Shown here piece by piece: positions 8,948 to 18,054 of a stretch of DNA of 64,000 bases. A model generated the notes under the pieces. That model searched no databases and had not been told where the DNA came from. It worked only from the letters and a program-made list of their open reading frames with translations. Position numbers and translations under genes: made by a program. This stretch comes from Microbispora rosea (GTDB taxonomy: Bacteria; Actinomycetota; Actinomycetes; Streptosporangiales; Streptosporangiaceae): NCBI RefSeq assembly GCF_900156315.1, contig NZ_FTNI01000002.1, forward strand, positions 124,001 to 188,000, written 5' to 3'. Every line of letters begins with the position of its first letter. The first letter of the stretch is position 1.

Positions 8948-9604
8948 CTGTCCGCCCGGCTCGTCGTCCTCGTCTCGGGTTCGGGGACCAACCTGCAAGC
9001 GCTGCTGGACGCGGCGATCGACGACGCGTTCGGCGCGGCCGTCGTCGCCGTCGGGGCCGACCGTACCGGCATCGAGGGTCTGGCCCGGGCCGAGCGCGCC
9101 GGCGTCCCCACGTTCGTGGAGAGGGTGGGCGACCATCCGACCCGGGAGGACTGGGACGAGAGGCTGGCCGGGCGCATCGCCGAGCACAAGCCCGACCTCG
9201 TGGTCTCCGCCGGTTTCATGAAGATCCTCGGCCCTCGCGTGCTGGGCGCGTTCCCCGTCGTCAACACCCATCCTGCGCTGCTGCCCGCTTTTCCCGGTGC
9301 GCACGCCGTGCGCGACGCCCTCGCGTACGGCGTCCGCGTCACCGGGTGCACGGTGCACCTCGTCGACGCGGGCGTGGACACGGGACCGGTGATCGCCCAG
9401 GAGGCGGTGCCCGTACGGGAGGGGGACGACGAGGAGTCGCTGCACGAGCGCATCAAGACGGTCGAGCGGCGTCTTCTCGTGGAGACGGTGGGCCGCATGG
9501 CCCGCGAAGGCTGGACCCTGACCGGGCGGACCGTGCGCCTGGGGACGGGACGAGTCGCAGGACAGGCCGCAGACGGCCCGAAACCAGGAAGGATCACGAA
9601 GTGA
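8948..9604 (+). CDS. purN: Phosphoribosylglycinamide formyltransferase (GART), apparent CTG start
   Basis: A 218-residue enzyme that transfers a formyl group from 10-formyl-THF to GAR, the third step of purine synthesis. The conserved start of the fold reads '[20 protein letters not shown]'. The formyl-transfer site shows '[20 protein letters not shown]' (catalytic Asn and His) and '[18 protein letters not shown]' (catalytic Asp). No ATG, GTG or TTG exists in frame before the conserved glycine loop. A CTG at 8948 lies 7 bases after AAAGGAG and gives the usual N-terminus, so CTG initiation is proposed. Its stop overlaps the purH start (GTGA). Confidence 0.93.
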   Translation: MSARLVVLVSGSGTNLQALLDAAIDDAFGAAVVAVGADRTGIEGLARAERAGVPTFVERVGDHPTREDWDERLAGRIAEHKPDLVVSAGFMKILGPRVLGAFPVVNTHPALLPAFPGAHAVRDALAYGVRVTGCTVHLVDAGVDTGPVIAQEAVPVREGDDEESLHERIKTVERRLLVETVGRMAREGWTLTGRTVRLGTGRVAGQAADGPKPGRITK

Positions 9605-11142
9605 CCCGCATCGCCATCCGCCGTGCGCTGATCACCGTTTACGACAAGACGGGTCTGGAAGACCTGGCGCGGGGGCTCGAGGCCGCGGGCGTGGAGATCG
9701 TGTCGACCGGCGGCACCGCCGCCGCGATCGCCTCCTACGGCGTGCCGGTCACCAAGGTGGAGTCGCTCACCGGATTCCCCGAGTGCCTGGACGGACGGGT
9801 CAAGACCCTCCACCCGCGGGTCCACGCCGGGCTGCTCGCCGACGGCGCCAACCCCTCCCACGTCAAGCAGCTGGAGGAGCTGGAGATCGAGGCGTTCCAG
9901 CTCGCGGTGGTGAACCTGTATCCGTTCGCCGCCACGGTCAACTCCGGCGCCTCCGACGCCGAGTGCGTCGAGCAGATCGACATCGGCGGGCCCGCGATGA
10001 TCCGCGCCGCCGCCAAGAACCACGGCACGATGGCCGTGGTCGTCGACCCCGCGGCGTACGGTGAGGTGCTCGCCGCGGTCGCCGAGGGCGGCTTCACGCT
10101 GACCGAGCGCAGGAGGCTGGCCGCCACCGCGTACGCGCACACCGCCGCCTACGACGTCGCGGTCGCGTCCTGGTTCGCCAACGTGTACGCGCCCGAGGGC
10201 GACTGGCCGTCCTTCATGGGCGCGGCGTGGAAGCGCAAGGCCGCCCTGCGGTACGGCGAGAACCCGCACCAGGGAGCGGCCCTCTACACCGGCGGCAAGG
10301 GCGGCCTGGCCAACGCCGAGCAGCTCCACGGCAAGGAGATGTCCTACAACAACTACGTGGACGCTGACGCCGCGTGGCGGGCCGCCTGGGACTTCGCCGA
10401 GCCGTGCGTGGCCATCATCAAGCACGCCAACCCCTGCGGGATCGCGGTGGGCGCCGACGTCGTCGAGGCGCACCGCAAGGCGCACGAGTGCGACCCGGTC
10501 TCCGCGTACGGCGGGGTGATCGCGGTCAACCGCGAGGTGACCCGCGAACTGGCCGAGCAGATCGCGCCGATCTTCACGGAGGTGCTGGTCGCGCCGTCGT
10601 TCACGGCGGACGCCCTCGACGTGCTCAGGGAGAAGAAGAACATCCGCCTGCTCGCCTGCCCGCAGGGGCCGGAGAACGCCGCGGAGTTCCGCCGTATCGA
10701 CGGCGGCCTGCTCGTGCAGACGGTCGACCGCGTGGACGCGCCCGGCGACGACCCATCCACGTGGGAGCTGAAGACCGGAGAGGCGGCCTCGCCCGAGGTG
10801 CTGGCCGATCTGGCCTTCGCCTGGCGGGCCTGCCGTTCGGTGAAGTCCAACGCGATCCTGCTCGCGTCCGGCGGTGCGACCGTCGGCGTCGGCATGGGGC
10901 AGGTCAACCGGGTCGACTCGGCCCGGCTGGCGGTCTCCCGGGCCGGCGAGCGCGCGGCCGGGTCCGTCGGCGCCTCCGACGCGTACTTCCCGTTCCCCGA
11001 CGGCCTGCAGGTGCTGGCGGAGGCCGGGGTGAAGGCCATCGTCGAGCCGGGCGGCTCGATCCGCGACGAGCTGGTCATCGAGGCGGCCAAGGAGGCGGGC
11101 ATCACGCTCTACTTCACCGGCACCCGGCACTTCTTCCACTGA
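9601..11142 (+). CDS. purH: Bifunctional AICAR transformylase / IMP cyclohydrolase
   Basis: A 513-residue enzyme for the last two steps of IMP synthesis. The N-terminal cyclohydrolase (MGS-like) domain carries '[20 protein letters not shown]' and '[16 protein letters not shown]'. The C-terminal transformylase holds '[14 protein letters not shown]' and '[13 protein letters not shown]', the region with the catalytic Lys-His pair, and closes with the expected 'GSIRDELVI'. Length is normal. The GTG overlaps the end of purN by four bases, so the pair is translationally coupled. Confidence 0.97.
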   Translation: MTRIAIRRALITVYDKTGLEDLARGLEAAGVEIVSTGGTAAAIASYGVPVTKVESLTGFPECLDGRVKTLHPRVHAGLLADGANPSHVKQLEELEIEAFQLAVVNLYPFAATVNSGASDAECVEQIDIGGPAMIRAAAKNHGTMAVVVDPAAYGEVLAAVAEGGFTLTERRRLAATAYAHTAAYDVAVASWFANVYAPEGDWPSFMGAAWKRKAALRYGENPHQGAALYTGGKGGLANAEQLHGKEMSYNNYVDADAAWRAAWDFAEPCVAIIKHANPCGIAVGADVVEAHRKAHECDPVSAYGGVIAVNREVTRELAEQIAPIFTEVLVAPSFTADALDVLREKKNIRLLACPQGPENAAEFRRIDGGLLVQTVDRVDAPGDDPSTWELKTGEAASPEVLADLAFAWRACRSVKSNAILLASGGATVGVGMGQVNRVDSARLAVSRAGERAAGSVGASDAYFPFPDGLQVLAEAGVKAIVEPGGSIRDELVIEAAKEAGITLYFTGTRHFFH

Positions 11143-11268
11143 TCGAGAAGGCCGACGTACCGGCACGGAGGGGCAACTGTCGGGATGGATGGGGTGAAAA
11201 CGGCACGATCACCCCGGTGGGGCGGTTAGCCTGAAGCGCCCACCCCATCCTCCCCACGGAGTCCCTCC

Positions 11269-11436
11269 ATGCCCCTTGATACGATCATGAGCTCCTTCGC
11301 GACGATGAACGGCGTGTGGAACAGCCCGATCGCGCTGCTGCCCGTCGCCGCGCTGGCCGCCTACTTCGGCTGGCGGATCGTGGAGTTCATCCCCTTCACC
11401 CGCCGGATCATCGAGCGGCGCGAGGGGGGACGGTAA
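11269..11436 (+). CDS. Small single-pass membrane protein (55 residues)
   Basis: A short gene between purH and folD. It begins at ATG 11269, preceded by ACGGAG about 8 bases upstream, and reads [10 protein letters not shown] then a Trp/Asn segment. A hydrophobic helix follows (residues about 21-35: '[15 protein letters not shown]'), then an Arg/Glu-rich cytoplasmic end ('[11 protein letters not shown]'). GC at third positions fits a real gene. It lies 35 bp before folD and is probably cotranscribed. I do not recognise the family. Confidence 0.6.
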   Translation: MPLDTIMSSFATMNGVWNSPIALLPVAALAAYFGWRIVEFIPFTRRIIERREGGR

Positions 11437-11471
11437 AGCATCGGAAGGACCCCGGAAGGACAGGGAGAGCC

Positions 11472-12317
11472 ATGACCGCGCGGCTTCTGGACGGCAAGGC
11501 GACCGCCGCCAAGATCAAGAGTGAGCTGGCGGAGCGGGTGAAGGCCCTGGCGACCCGGGGTGTCACCCCCGGCCTGGGCACGATCCTCGTCGGAGACGAC
11601 CCCGGCAGCCAGATCTACGTCGCGGGCAAGCACCGCGACTGCGCGGAGGTCGGCATCACCTCCATCCGCAAGGACCTTCCGGAAAGCGCCACCCAGGCGG
11701 ACGTGGAGGCCGCGGTCGACGAGCTGAACGCCGACCCGGCCTGCACGGGCTACATCGTCCAGCTGCCGCTGCCGCGCCACCTGGACACCCAGGCGCTCAT
11801 CGAGCGCATGGACCCGGCCAAGGACGCCGACGGCCTCCACCCCGTCAACCTGGGCAGGCTCGTCCACATGGTCGACGCCCCGCTGCCGTGCACCCCGCGC
11901 GGCATCGTGGTCCTCCTCCAGGAGTACGGCGTGCCGCTCAAGGGCGCCGAGGTCGTCGTGGTCGGCCGGGGCATCACCGTGGGCCGTCCGCTGGGCCTGC
12001 TGCTCACCCGCCGGACGGAGAACGCCACCGTCACGCTCTGCCACACCGGCACCCAGGACCTGGCGTCCCACGTGCGCCGGGCGGACATCGTGGTCGCGGC
12101 GGCCGGGGTGCCCCACCTCGTGACCGGCGACATGGTCAAGCCCGGCGCGGCCGTGCTCGACGTGGGCGTCTCCAGGGTCGACGGGAAGCTCACCGGTGAC
12201 GTGGCCCCCGACGTACGCGAGGTCGCGGGCTTCGTCGCCCCCAACCCCGGCGGGGTGGGGCCGATGACCCGGGCCATGCTGCTGGCCAACGTCGTCGAGG
12301 CCGCCGAGCGCGGCTGA
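11472..12317 (+). CDS. folD: Methylene-THF dehydrogenase / methenyl-THF cyclohydrolase
   Basis: A 281-residue bifunctional enzyme that interconverts 5,10-methylene-THF and 10-formyl-THF, the formyl donor used by PurN and PurH upstream. Visible signatures are '[21 protein letters not shown]' in part ('[12 protein letters not shown]', catalytic Tyr and Lys), '[13 protein letters not shown]', '[12 protein letters not shown]', '[17 protein letters not shown]' (NADP site) and '[14 protein letters not shown]'. The ATG at 11472 follows AGGGAGAG. The purN-purH-folD order makes functional sense. Confidence 0.97.
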   Translation: MTARLLDGKATAAKIKSELAERVKALATRGVTPGLGTILVGDDPGSQIYVAGKHRDCAEVGITSIRKDLPESATQADVEAAVDELNADPACTGYIVQLPLPRHLDTQALIERMDPAKDADGLHPVNLGRLVHMVDAPLPCTPRGIVVLLQEYGVPLKGAEVVVVGRGITVGRPLGLLLTRRTENATVTLCHTGTQDLASHVRRADIVVAAAGVPHLVTGDMVKPGAAVLDVGVSRVDGKLTGDVAPDVREVAGFVAPNPGGVGPMTRAMLLANVVEAAERG

Positions 12318-12380
12318 TCTTTCGGGCCGGTCAACCGGGCCGGTCGCGCGGGATCGGCCGGGACCCGCTTCGCGGCGTCC

Positions 12381-13652
12381 TCATGCCCTCCCCGCCGGCC
12401 TGAGGCCTCTCCTCTTCGCGACCTTGTGGGTGGGGGAGTGCCGGTCGGGGCGAGGGCGCCGGGGCGATTCGCGGGCGAGGCGCCTGCTTCCCTTTTCGCT
12501 CGCAGCCCGGGACGGCGTCTGCGCGGGCGCGTGCAGTTGCTGGGCGAGCCAGGGCAGGGCCTGGGGAAGCTCCCTGTTCCAGGTGGCGAAGTTGTGGCCC
12601 CCGCTCGGCAGGATCAACGAGGACGCCCGCATCGGCGCCTTCACCGCCGCCAGGAAGTCCGTCGTCGCCTGGTAGCCGGACTCGCCCTGACGGCTGCTCG
12701 CCACCAGGACGGACACCGGCGGGGCCGGCAGGTTGGCGAGCCGCCACATCAGGTCGTTCTCGTCCCGGAGCCGACGGTTCCCACCGAACAGGTCGCCCGT
12801 CGTCACGTCCACGGGGGCGTGGAAATACCCGGACAGGGACACCGCGGCCGAGAACGCCTCGGGGTGCCGCATGGTCAGCTTGAGCGCGCAGTAGCCCCCG
12901 GCCGATTCGCCGAGAACGCCCCAGTTGGCGGCCTCGGTGCCGACCCGGAACGCCGCGGCCACCGCCCGCGGCACGTCCGACGCGAAGTACGTCTCGGCCT
13001 GCGGCCCGCCCGGCACGTCCACGCACTCGGTGTCCCGGGGCGGCGCGACCGTGGGGCGCATGAGCACCAGGACGGTCGGGCCGATCTCGTGGGTGAGGAT
13101 CGAGGTCGCCGTGAGCGCGGGCATGCCGAGCCGGGTGACCAGGTTCTCCGCGTCTCCCGGATAGCCGGTCAGCCCGAGGATCACAGGGAAGCGCCGACCG
13201 GCGTACTTCGCGTCGAAATACTGCGGCGGCAGGTACACGTACGCAGGCGAGCTCAGCCCGGTCCTCGCCCCGGCGATCGTCACCTGCTCCAGACGCCCCG
13301 CGGGCAGGCCGGCCTTCGGCCTGGTGACCTCCACCGGCCTGCTGCCGAGCACCCGGACGAGGCCCGCCCCGCCGGCCGCCGTACCGGCCGAGCCCGCCAT
13401 GATCGCCGGCGCCTCGGCGGCGTCCGTGCCCAGCAGGTCGCCCCACGAGCCGAAGAACCCGAAGTACGCGTTGACGACGACGGCGGTCGCGAGCAGCAGC
13501 AGGGTCTGGTCGGCGACCAGCACGCCCGCTCGCGCGGCGACGGAGCGCCAGGACGGCCCGCTCAGCCGGGGCCACAGCCAGACCGTCGCGACCAGCCCCC
13601 CGACGGCGAGCGCGACGAACAGGACCTGCACGTATGCCGTTGTGAGTTCCAA
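12381..13652 (-). CDS. Membrane-anchored alpha/beta-hydrolase (antigen 85 / esterase D type)
   Basis: A 423-residue protein with two or three N-terminal membrane helices (about residues 5-25, 45-70) and an extracellular hydrolase domain of the PF00756 esterase type. The nucleophile elbow reads 'GESAGG', and 'PSGGHNFATW' supplies the catalytic His; an Asp or Glu between them is expected. A basic, Arg/Pro-rich tail ends the protein. The proposed TTG start at 13652 follows AGGAGAGG; an ATG at 13691 is the alternative. It is divergent from the MprF-like gene at 13778. Esterases paired with aminoacyl-lipid synthases are known to hydrolyse aminoacyl-phosphatidylglycerol (AhyD of Enterococcus), so that role is possible here. 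Confidence 0.78.
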   Translation of the reverse strand: MELTTAYVQVLFVALAVGGLVATVWLWPRLSGPSWRSVAARAGVLVADQTLLLLATAVVVNAYFGFFGSWGDLLGTDAAEAPAIMAGSAGTAAGGAGLVRVLGSRPVEVTRPKAGLPAGRLEQVTIAGARTGLSSPAYVYLPPQYFDAKYAGRRFPVILGLTGYPGDAENLVTRLGMPALTATSILTHEIGPTVLVLMRPTVAPPRDTECVDVPGGPQAETYFASDVPRAVAAAFRVGTEAANWGVLGESAGGYCALKLTMRHPEAFSAAVSLSGYFHAPVDVTTGDLFGGNRRLRDENDLMWRLANLPAPPVSVLVASSRQGESGYQATTDFLAAVKAPMRASSLILPSGGHNFATWNRELPQALPWLAQQLHAPAQTPSRAASEKGSRRLARESPRRPRPDRHSPTHKVAKRRGLRPAGRA

Positions 13653-13777
13653 ATCCGGCCTCTCCTGAAGTCCCCCGTGGTGCCGGTTCATGCAAAGGTA
13701 CTCTGGGGGCGTAAGGGAGTGGTTAAGGACTGCGATCCCTGCTCCCGGAGCGGATATCAGCATCTAAGGTCTCGTCC

Positions 13778-15610
13778 GTGAGCCGTCGGACCCACATTTC
13801 CCGCAGCGGGACAGCGCGTCCATGGGTGCCCGCAGCGGCAGCGTACGCCGCCCTGTTCATCGGCATCCTGGACATCGCCAAAGGCGTGTTCCCGCGCCTG
13901 CGCGGAAGCAGGATCAGCGAGATCGCGAGCGTCCTGCCCGGCGGCGTCACCACACTCGCCGAGACGGCCTCGTTGCTGGTCGGGATATTGCTGATCATGC
14001 TTGCCCACGCTCTCAGGCGGCGCAAGGCGCGGGCCTGGCGCGCGGTCGTGGTGCTGCTGCCGGTGGGCGCCGTGCTCGAGGTGCTGCACCGGCACCCGGT
14101 CGCCGCGTCGGTCTCGCTGCTTCTCTGGGTGGTGCTGCTGGTCGGGAGACGGGAGTTCTACGCCCTGTCCGACCCGCGCTCGCGCTGGCGGGCGCTGTGG
14201 AACCTGCTGGTGCTCGGCGCGTTCGACGTCGTGATCGGGTGGATCCTCGTCGCCGCGCAGCACCGGACGGTCGCGGGCAGCCCCGGCTTCGGCGACAAGG
14301 TGTGGCACGTCGTGCTCGGTCTGGTGGGCCTGGAGGGGCCGGTCGTGTTCACGTCCGAGCGCACCGGCGACCTGGTCTACTTCTCGCTCGCGGGGCTCGG
14401 GGCGCTCACCGCCGTCACCACGATCTACCTCGCCCTCCGGCCGGAACGACCGGTCGCGGCGCTCTCCGGGGACGACGAGCGGCGGCTGCGGGCGCTGCTC
14501 GACCGTTACGGCCGGCAGGACTCGCTCGGATACTTCGCGCTCCGCCGGGACAAGAGCGTGATCTTCTCGGCCAGCGGCAAGGCCGCCGTGGCCTACCGCG
14601 TCGTGGCTGGGGTGATGCTGGCCAGCGGCGACCCGATCGGCGACCCGGAGGCGTGGCCCGGTGCGATCAGGCGGTTCCTGGAGGAGGCCGGGCGGCACGC
14701 GTGGGTCCCTGCCGTCATCGGCTGCGGCGAGACCGGCGGCGAGGTGTGGACCAGGGAAGGCGGCCTCGACGCACTGGAGATCGGGGACGAGGCCGTCGTG
14801 GAGGTGGCCGGGTTCACGCTGGAGGGCCGGGCCATGCGCAACGTGCGCCAGATGGTGAAGCGGGTGGAGCGGCTCGGTTACACCTGCCGGGTGCGGCGGT
14901 CGGGGGACCTGAGCGAGGCCGAGCGCGAGCGCATCCGCACCGCGGCCGACTCCTGGCGCGGCACCGAAACCGAGCGGGGCTTCTCGATGGCGCTCGGCCG
15001 GTTCGGCGACCCCGCCGACGCCGAATGCCTGGTGGTCACGGCCCATCGAGCCACGCCCGAGGGCGAGCAGAGGCCGGGCGGGGACGTCCAGGCCGTCCTG
15101 CACTTCGTGCCCTGGGGATTCGACGGCATCTCCCTCGACCTCATGCGGCGCGACCGAGAGGCCGACCCCGGGCTCAACGAACTGCTGATCGTCCGGGCCC
15201 TGCAGGCCGCGCCGGACTTCGGCGTGACCAGAGTGTCGCTGAACTTCGCGATGTTCCGCTCCGCGCTGGCGCGGGGGGAGCGCTTGGGGGCGGGGCCGGT
15301 GCTGCGCGCGTGGCGCGGCATCCTCGTTTTCCTGTCCCGCTGGTTCCAGATCGAGTCGTTGTATCGCTTCAACGCCAAGTTCCGGCCGGTGTGGGAGCCG
15401 AGGTTCCTGGTCTACCCGACCGCCCGTGATCTGCCGCGCATCGGCCTCTCCGCGCTCCAGGCCGAGGCGTTCCTCACGCTGCCCGGCCTGGGCTGGGGGA
15501 GCGGCCTGTTCCGACGGCGGCGCCACCCGCAGGCCGTCTCCGACGTGGTCACCGGCGGCAGACGCCGGGCAGGCCGCAGAGCTTGGCGGCCATCGTCCGG
15601 GCGTCCTTGA
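13778..15610 (+). CDS. MprF/LysX-like aminoacyl-phosphatidylglycerol synthase (DUF2156)
   Basis: A 610-residue membrane protein. Five or six helices occupy residues 15-230, followed by a cytoplasmic tandem GNAT-like domain (PF09924) in which 'YRVVAGVMLASGDPIGDPEA' , 'EGRAMRNVRQMVKRVER' and 'VSLNFAMFRSALARGE' are typical of aminoacyl-tRNA:phosphatidylglycerol transferases. It lacks the C-terminal lysyl-tRNA synthetase module of mycobacterial LysX, so it resembles the short MprF/AlaPGS class. It would move an amino acid from tRNA to membrane lipid and reduce negative surface charge. The last 62 bases overlap the convergent gene; the Arg-rich end may be partly an overrun. GTG start. Confidence 0.85.
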   Translation: MSRRTHISRSGTARPWVPAAAAYAALFIGILDIAKGVFPRLRGSRISEIASVLPGGVTTLAETASLLVGILLIMLAHALRRRKARAWRAVVVLLPVGAVLEVLHRHPVAASVSLLLWVVLLVGRREFYALSDPRSRWRALWNLLVLGAFDVVIGWILVAAQHRTVAGSPGFGDKVWHVVLGLVGLEGPVVFTSERTGDLVYFSLAGLGALTAVTTIYLALRPERPVAALSGDDERRLRALLDRYGRQDSLGYFALRRDKSVIFSASGKAAVAYRVVAGVMLASGDPIGDPEAWPGAIRRFLEEAGRHAWVPAVIGCGETGGEVWTREGGLDALEIGDEAVVEVAGFTLEGRAMRNVRQMVKRVERLGYTCRVRRSGDLSEAERERIRTAADSWRGTETERGFSMALGRFGDPADAECLVVTAHRATPEGEQRPGGDVQAVLHFVPWGFDGISLDLMRRDREADPGLNELLIVRALQAAPDFGVTRVSLNFAMFRSALARGERLGAGPVLRAWRGILVFLSRWFQIESLYRFNAKFRPVWEPRFLVYPTARDLPRIGLSALQAEAFLTLPGLGWGSGLFRRRRHPQAVSDVVTGGRRRAGRRAWRPSSGRP

Positions 15611-16223
15611 TCAGCGGCCGGAACTGGGAGACCGGAAGGCTCTTGGTCACCAGGCCGGTCCTGACGTAGACCGCCAGCGCGCTTCCCCTGCGGACGACGA
15701 CGGTGCGGGAGCGGTTCTCGAAGAAGAAGCCGCCGATCCTGAGGGCCTCGTCGCCGATTCCGATGCTCTTCCACCTGTACGAGTGACGGTTCGCGCCGCG
15801 GCCTCTCGCGGCGCACTCGGCCAGGTCGGCGCGTACGGACCGCATCGCCGCCTTCGCGTCTCGCTCCGACGGGTAGAGCACGACCTGCTCGCCGCGGTAG
15901 ACGGTCTCCGCCACATAGGTGAACGTACGACTCGCGCTGCGGCCGTCGCGGGCGGCCCTGCGTCCGCACGGGTTCACCTCAAGGGGCTTCTTCAGGCTGT
16001 CGGTGAGCTTCAGGTGCTCCCACGGCCTGCGCGGGCCGTTCACCTTGGCCTCGTTCAGCAGGAAACCCTTGGGCAGCACGGCCGGAGCAGACGCCTGGCT
16101 CGCGTCCGCCGCCGTGGCCGTCACGCGCGCGACTGGCGCCGCTTGTGCCTGACTCGCGCCCGTCACCGTAGCCGTCACCGTGACCGCGGCGGCCGCCGCC
16201 ACGGACGTCAGAACCCTGCGCAT
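15549..16223 (-). CDS. Secreted protein, PknH-sensor-like domain suspected
   Basis: A 224-residue exported protein. ATG 16223 is chosen because AAGGGAG lies 6 bases upstream and a signal peptide follows ('MRRVLTSVAAAAAVTVTA', then AQA-A cleavage near residue 29). The mature domain has the pattern of actinobacterial sensor-type extracellular domains: 'LLNEAKVNGP', 'YVAETVYRGEQVVLYPSER', 'AKAAMRSVRADLAECA', 'AVYVRTGLVTK' and a Cys near the C-terminus ('KLCGLPGVC'). Four Cys suggest two disulfides. Tail-to-tail overlap of 62 bp with the lipid aminoacyltransferase gene. No ligand can be named. Confidence 0.6.
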   Translation of the reverse strand: MRRVLTSVAAAAAVTVTATVTGASQAQAAPVARVTATAADASQASAPAVLPKGFLLNEAKVNGPRRPWEHLKLTDSLKKPLEVNPCGRRAARDGRSASRTFTYVAETVYRGEQVVLYPSERDAKAAMRSVRADLAECAARGRGANRHSYRWKSIGIGDEALRIGGFFFENRSRTVVVRRGSALAVYVRTGLVTKSLPVSQFRPLIKDARTMAAKLCGLPGVCRR

Positions 16224-16309
16224 CGCATGCTCCCTTGCCGATCGGTCGACGTCCCGTTCGACGGGGCCTTCGCGGATTTTGTTCTGCACGTTGTCTGGCA
16301 TGTCGCCCG

Positions 16310-16564
16310 TCAGCGCCTGTTCGCCAAGTCGCGGGCCTCGCGTTGCAGCCGATCGGCCTCGTCGAGAAGCCGAGCCGCCACCGTGCCGCAGCGCGTTCTC
16401 CAAGTTCCGATCTCACCGCGTACCCGGTCGGTCAACGGGCCCGACCACTCCATAGTGGCCGCCATACCGCTCACGCCGTCGACCAGTTTTTCCACGTCGC
16501 CGGCTAATTCCCGAAGTTTGGCGGCCCTGTTCTCGAGTTCCTGCGCCTCGGGCGGAGACGACAC
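16310..16564 (-). CDS. WXG100-family (Esx-like) small secreted protein
   Basis: An 84-residue all-helical protein. Two amphipathic helices (about 6-36 and 45-82) flank a central turn that contains W40-S-G42, the WXG signature of EsxA/EsxB-type type VII secretion substrates. The length is slightly below the usual 100. The GTG at 16564 follows GAGAGGAG. It is divergent from the large hydrophobic protein gene at 16622, 57 bases away, so the two may share control. No EccC, EccB, EccD or MycP gene is in the window, so it would depend on a secretion machine encoded elsewhere. Confidence 0.75.
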   Translation of the reverse strand: MSSPPEAQELENRAAKLRELAGDVEKLVDGVSGMAATMEWSGPLTDRVRGEIGTWRTRCGTVAARLLDEADRLQREARDLANRR

Positions 16565-16621
16565 CTTTTCTCCTCTCGGAGCGCTTTATCAGAGGATAAG
16601 TTACAGGTAGGCTCCCGCCGC

Positions 16622-18037
16622 ATGGGGGAAGGCGTGACGCGGAGCTTCAGGCCAGAAGAGCTTGAACGTCTGGCCGGCCTTCTGGACGACCTGAACAGGT
16701 CGGCGGATGAGGTTTTTAAGCGTGCCTGGCCCCTGCAGGCGTCCCAATTCGTCACACCGTTGGGGGAAATGCCGCGCTGGGGGAGTGACACGGCCAAGGA
16801 CCTGAGGCGGCGGGCGGCTATTGGACGATTGCAGACCGGTGACCCGTTCGCCGGGCTCGCGTGGGCCGGCTTTCCACCGCTGGAAATCGTCGCGAATGGC
16901 AACAAGATCGACCCGGCGACTCTCATCTCCGTCAACTCGGTCGCGGACTGGGCGACCAAGACAGGAAATTCGGATTTCCAGCGCAAGTCCGGAGAGTCGC
17001 TGGACGACTACCTGAAGCGACTCGAGGCTGCCGCGATCAGCAAGGCGATTCCGGCCCTCACGCCGCACGAGGCGACGGTCGCCAACGTCCTCAAGATGCT
17101 GGGCGATGTCCAAGGCGTCACCAGCACGGCCCCGATCGTCACCACCCAGGCCGTGTCCCTCAGCCGCGTGCTGTTCCACAACCAGGTCCTGAGACCGACC
17201 GTCAACCCACTGCTGGCGAAGGCCAGGAACAGCAAATTGCTCACGGAGAGCAGCCTGATCAGGGCGAGTCCGAAACTGGAAGACTTGTTGCTGGGGAGTG
17301 AATTCCAGCTGCCCGCGAAGTCCGGCACAGCCCCCGGTACCGGCCTCGCCGGCCTCACTCGCCGGCTGTTCATGAAGAGCAAGCTCTACCGTGACTACGT
17401 GGCCATGCTCCCTCATGACATAGAACTGGAGGGCGCCGGAAAGGCGGTGGCAGCAGGTAGGTCTCTTGCCGGTGCCCGGGTGAACAACCTTCTCAACCGC
17501 GCCTTCGGTGACAACCGGCTCGCCAGGTTACTGGGCGGCGAAACCCATGCCGGAGCGGAGGTGAAAGTTTCCGGAGAGGCCAACCTGCTCAAGGTCTGGT
17601 CGGCGACTGCGGACCCGACGAAGATGGAAGCCGCCGCCGCAATCTTGAAGGTCGAGCCGACCGCTCTCACCCGGCTTGGAGTGGTGGCCCGGACCGCCGG
17701 CGCCGTTCGGGCGTTGGGCGTCGTGGGCGGGGTCGTCTCCACCGGCTACAGCGCGGCGAACGTCATCTCGCAGGGCGATCCGATCGCCGCGTTCAAGCGC
17801 AACGGCGCCGGATATGTCGCGGATATCGCCGAGGTGGGTTTCAACGCCTCCCTCACCGCCGCGATGATCTGCCCTAATCCCGTCACTCTCGGAGCTACCG
17901 TGATCACTGGTGCCGTTTACGTCGGTGCCAAAGTCGTCGAAAATTGGAACGACATCGAGGCCGGCGCGAAGAAGGTGAGCAAGGCGATCGGCGACGGGGC
18001 CAAAAAGGTATTCAGCAGCCTCAACCCCTTCGACTAG
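16622..18037 (+). CDS. Hydrophobic effector-like protein, possible type VII substrate
   Basis: A 471-residue protein I do not recognise. The N-terminal 130 residues are helical and charged ('FRPEELERLAGLLDDLNR', a WGS turn near residue 53). A helical middle follows. The last 150 residues include two glycine/alanine-rich hydrophobic stretches ('GVVGGVVSTGYSAANVI' and 'VTLGATVITGAVYVGAKVV') like those of pore-forming or membrane-inserting domains. A short lysine-rich tail ends in 'SSLNPFD'. No catalytic motif is visible. It heads an apparent operon with the genes at 18055 and 18892 and is divergent from a WXG100 gene. Base composition is less GC-rich than the neighbours, which suggests acquisition. 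Confidence 0.6.
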   Translation: MGEGVTRSFRPEELERLAGLLDDLNRSADEVFKRAWPLQASQFVTPLGEMPRWGSDTAKDLRRRAAIGRLQTGDPFAGLAWAGFPPLEIVANGNKIDPATLISVNSVADWATKTGNSDFQRKSGESLDDYLKRLEAAAISKAIPALTPHEATVANVLKMLGDVQGVTSTAPIVTTQAVSLSRVLFHNQVLRPTVNPLLAKARNSKLLTESSLIRASPKLEDLLLGSEFQLPAKSGTAPGTGLAGLTRRLFMKSKLYRDYVAMLPHDIELEGAGKAVAAGRSLAGARVNNLLNRAFGDNRLARLLGGETHAGAEVKVSGEANLLKVWSATADPTKMEAAAAILKVEPTALTRLGVVARTAGAVRALGVVGGVVSTGYSAANVISQGDPIAAFKRNGAGYVADIAEVGFNASLTAAMICPNPVTLGATVITGAVYVGAKVVENWNDIEAGAKKVSKAIGDGAKKVFSSLNPFD

Positions 18038-18054
18038 CGCAGGGAGATCGACTG

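Noticed and set aside
8908-11166. Long open frame of about 750 codons on the minus strand opposite purN and purH
   Set aside because: It mirrors the third-codon GC bias of the true genes, is full of Arg, Gly, Asp and Val repeats, and purN and purH are unmistakable on the plus strand.
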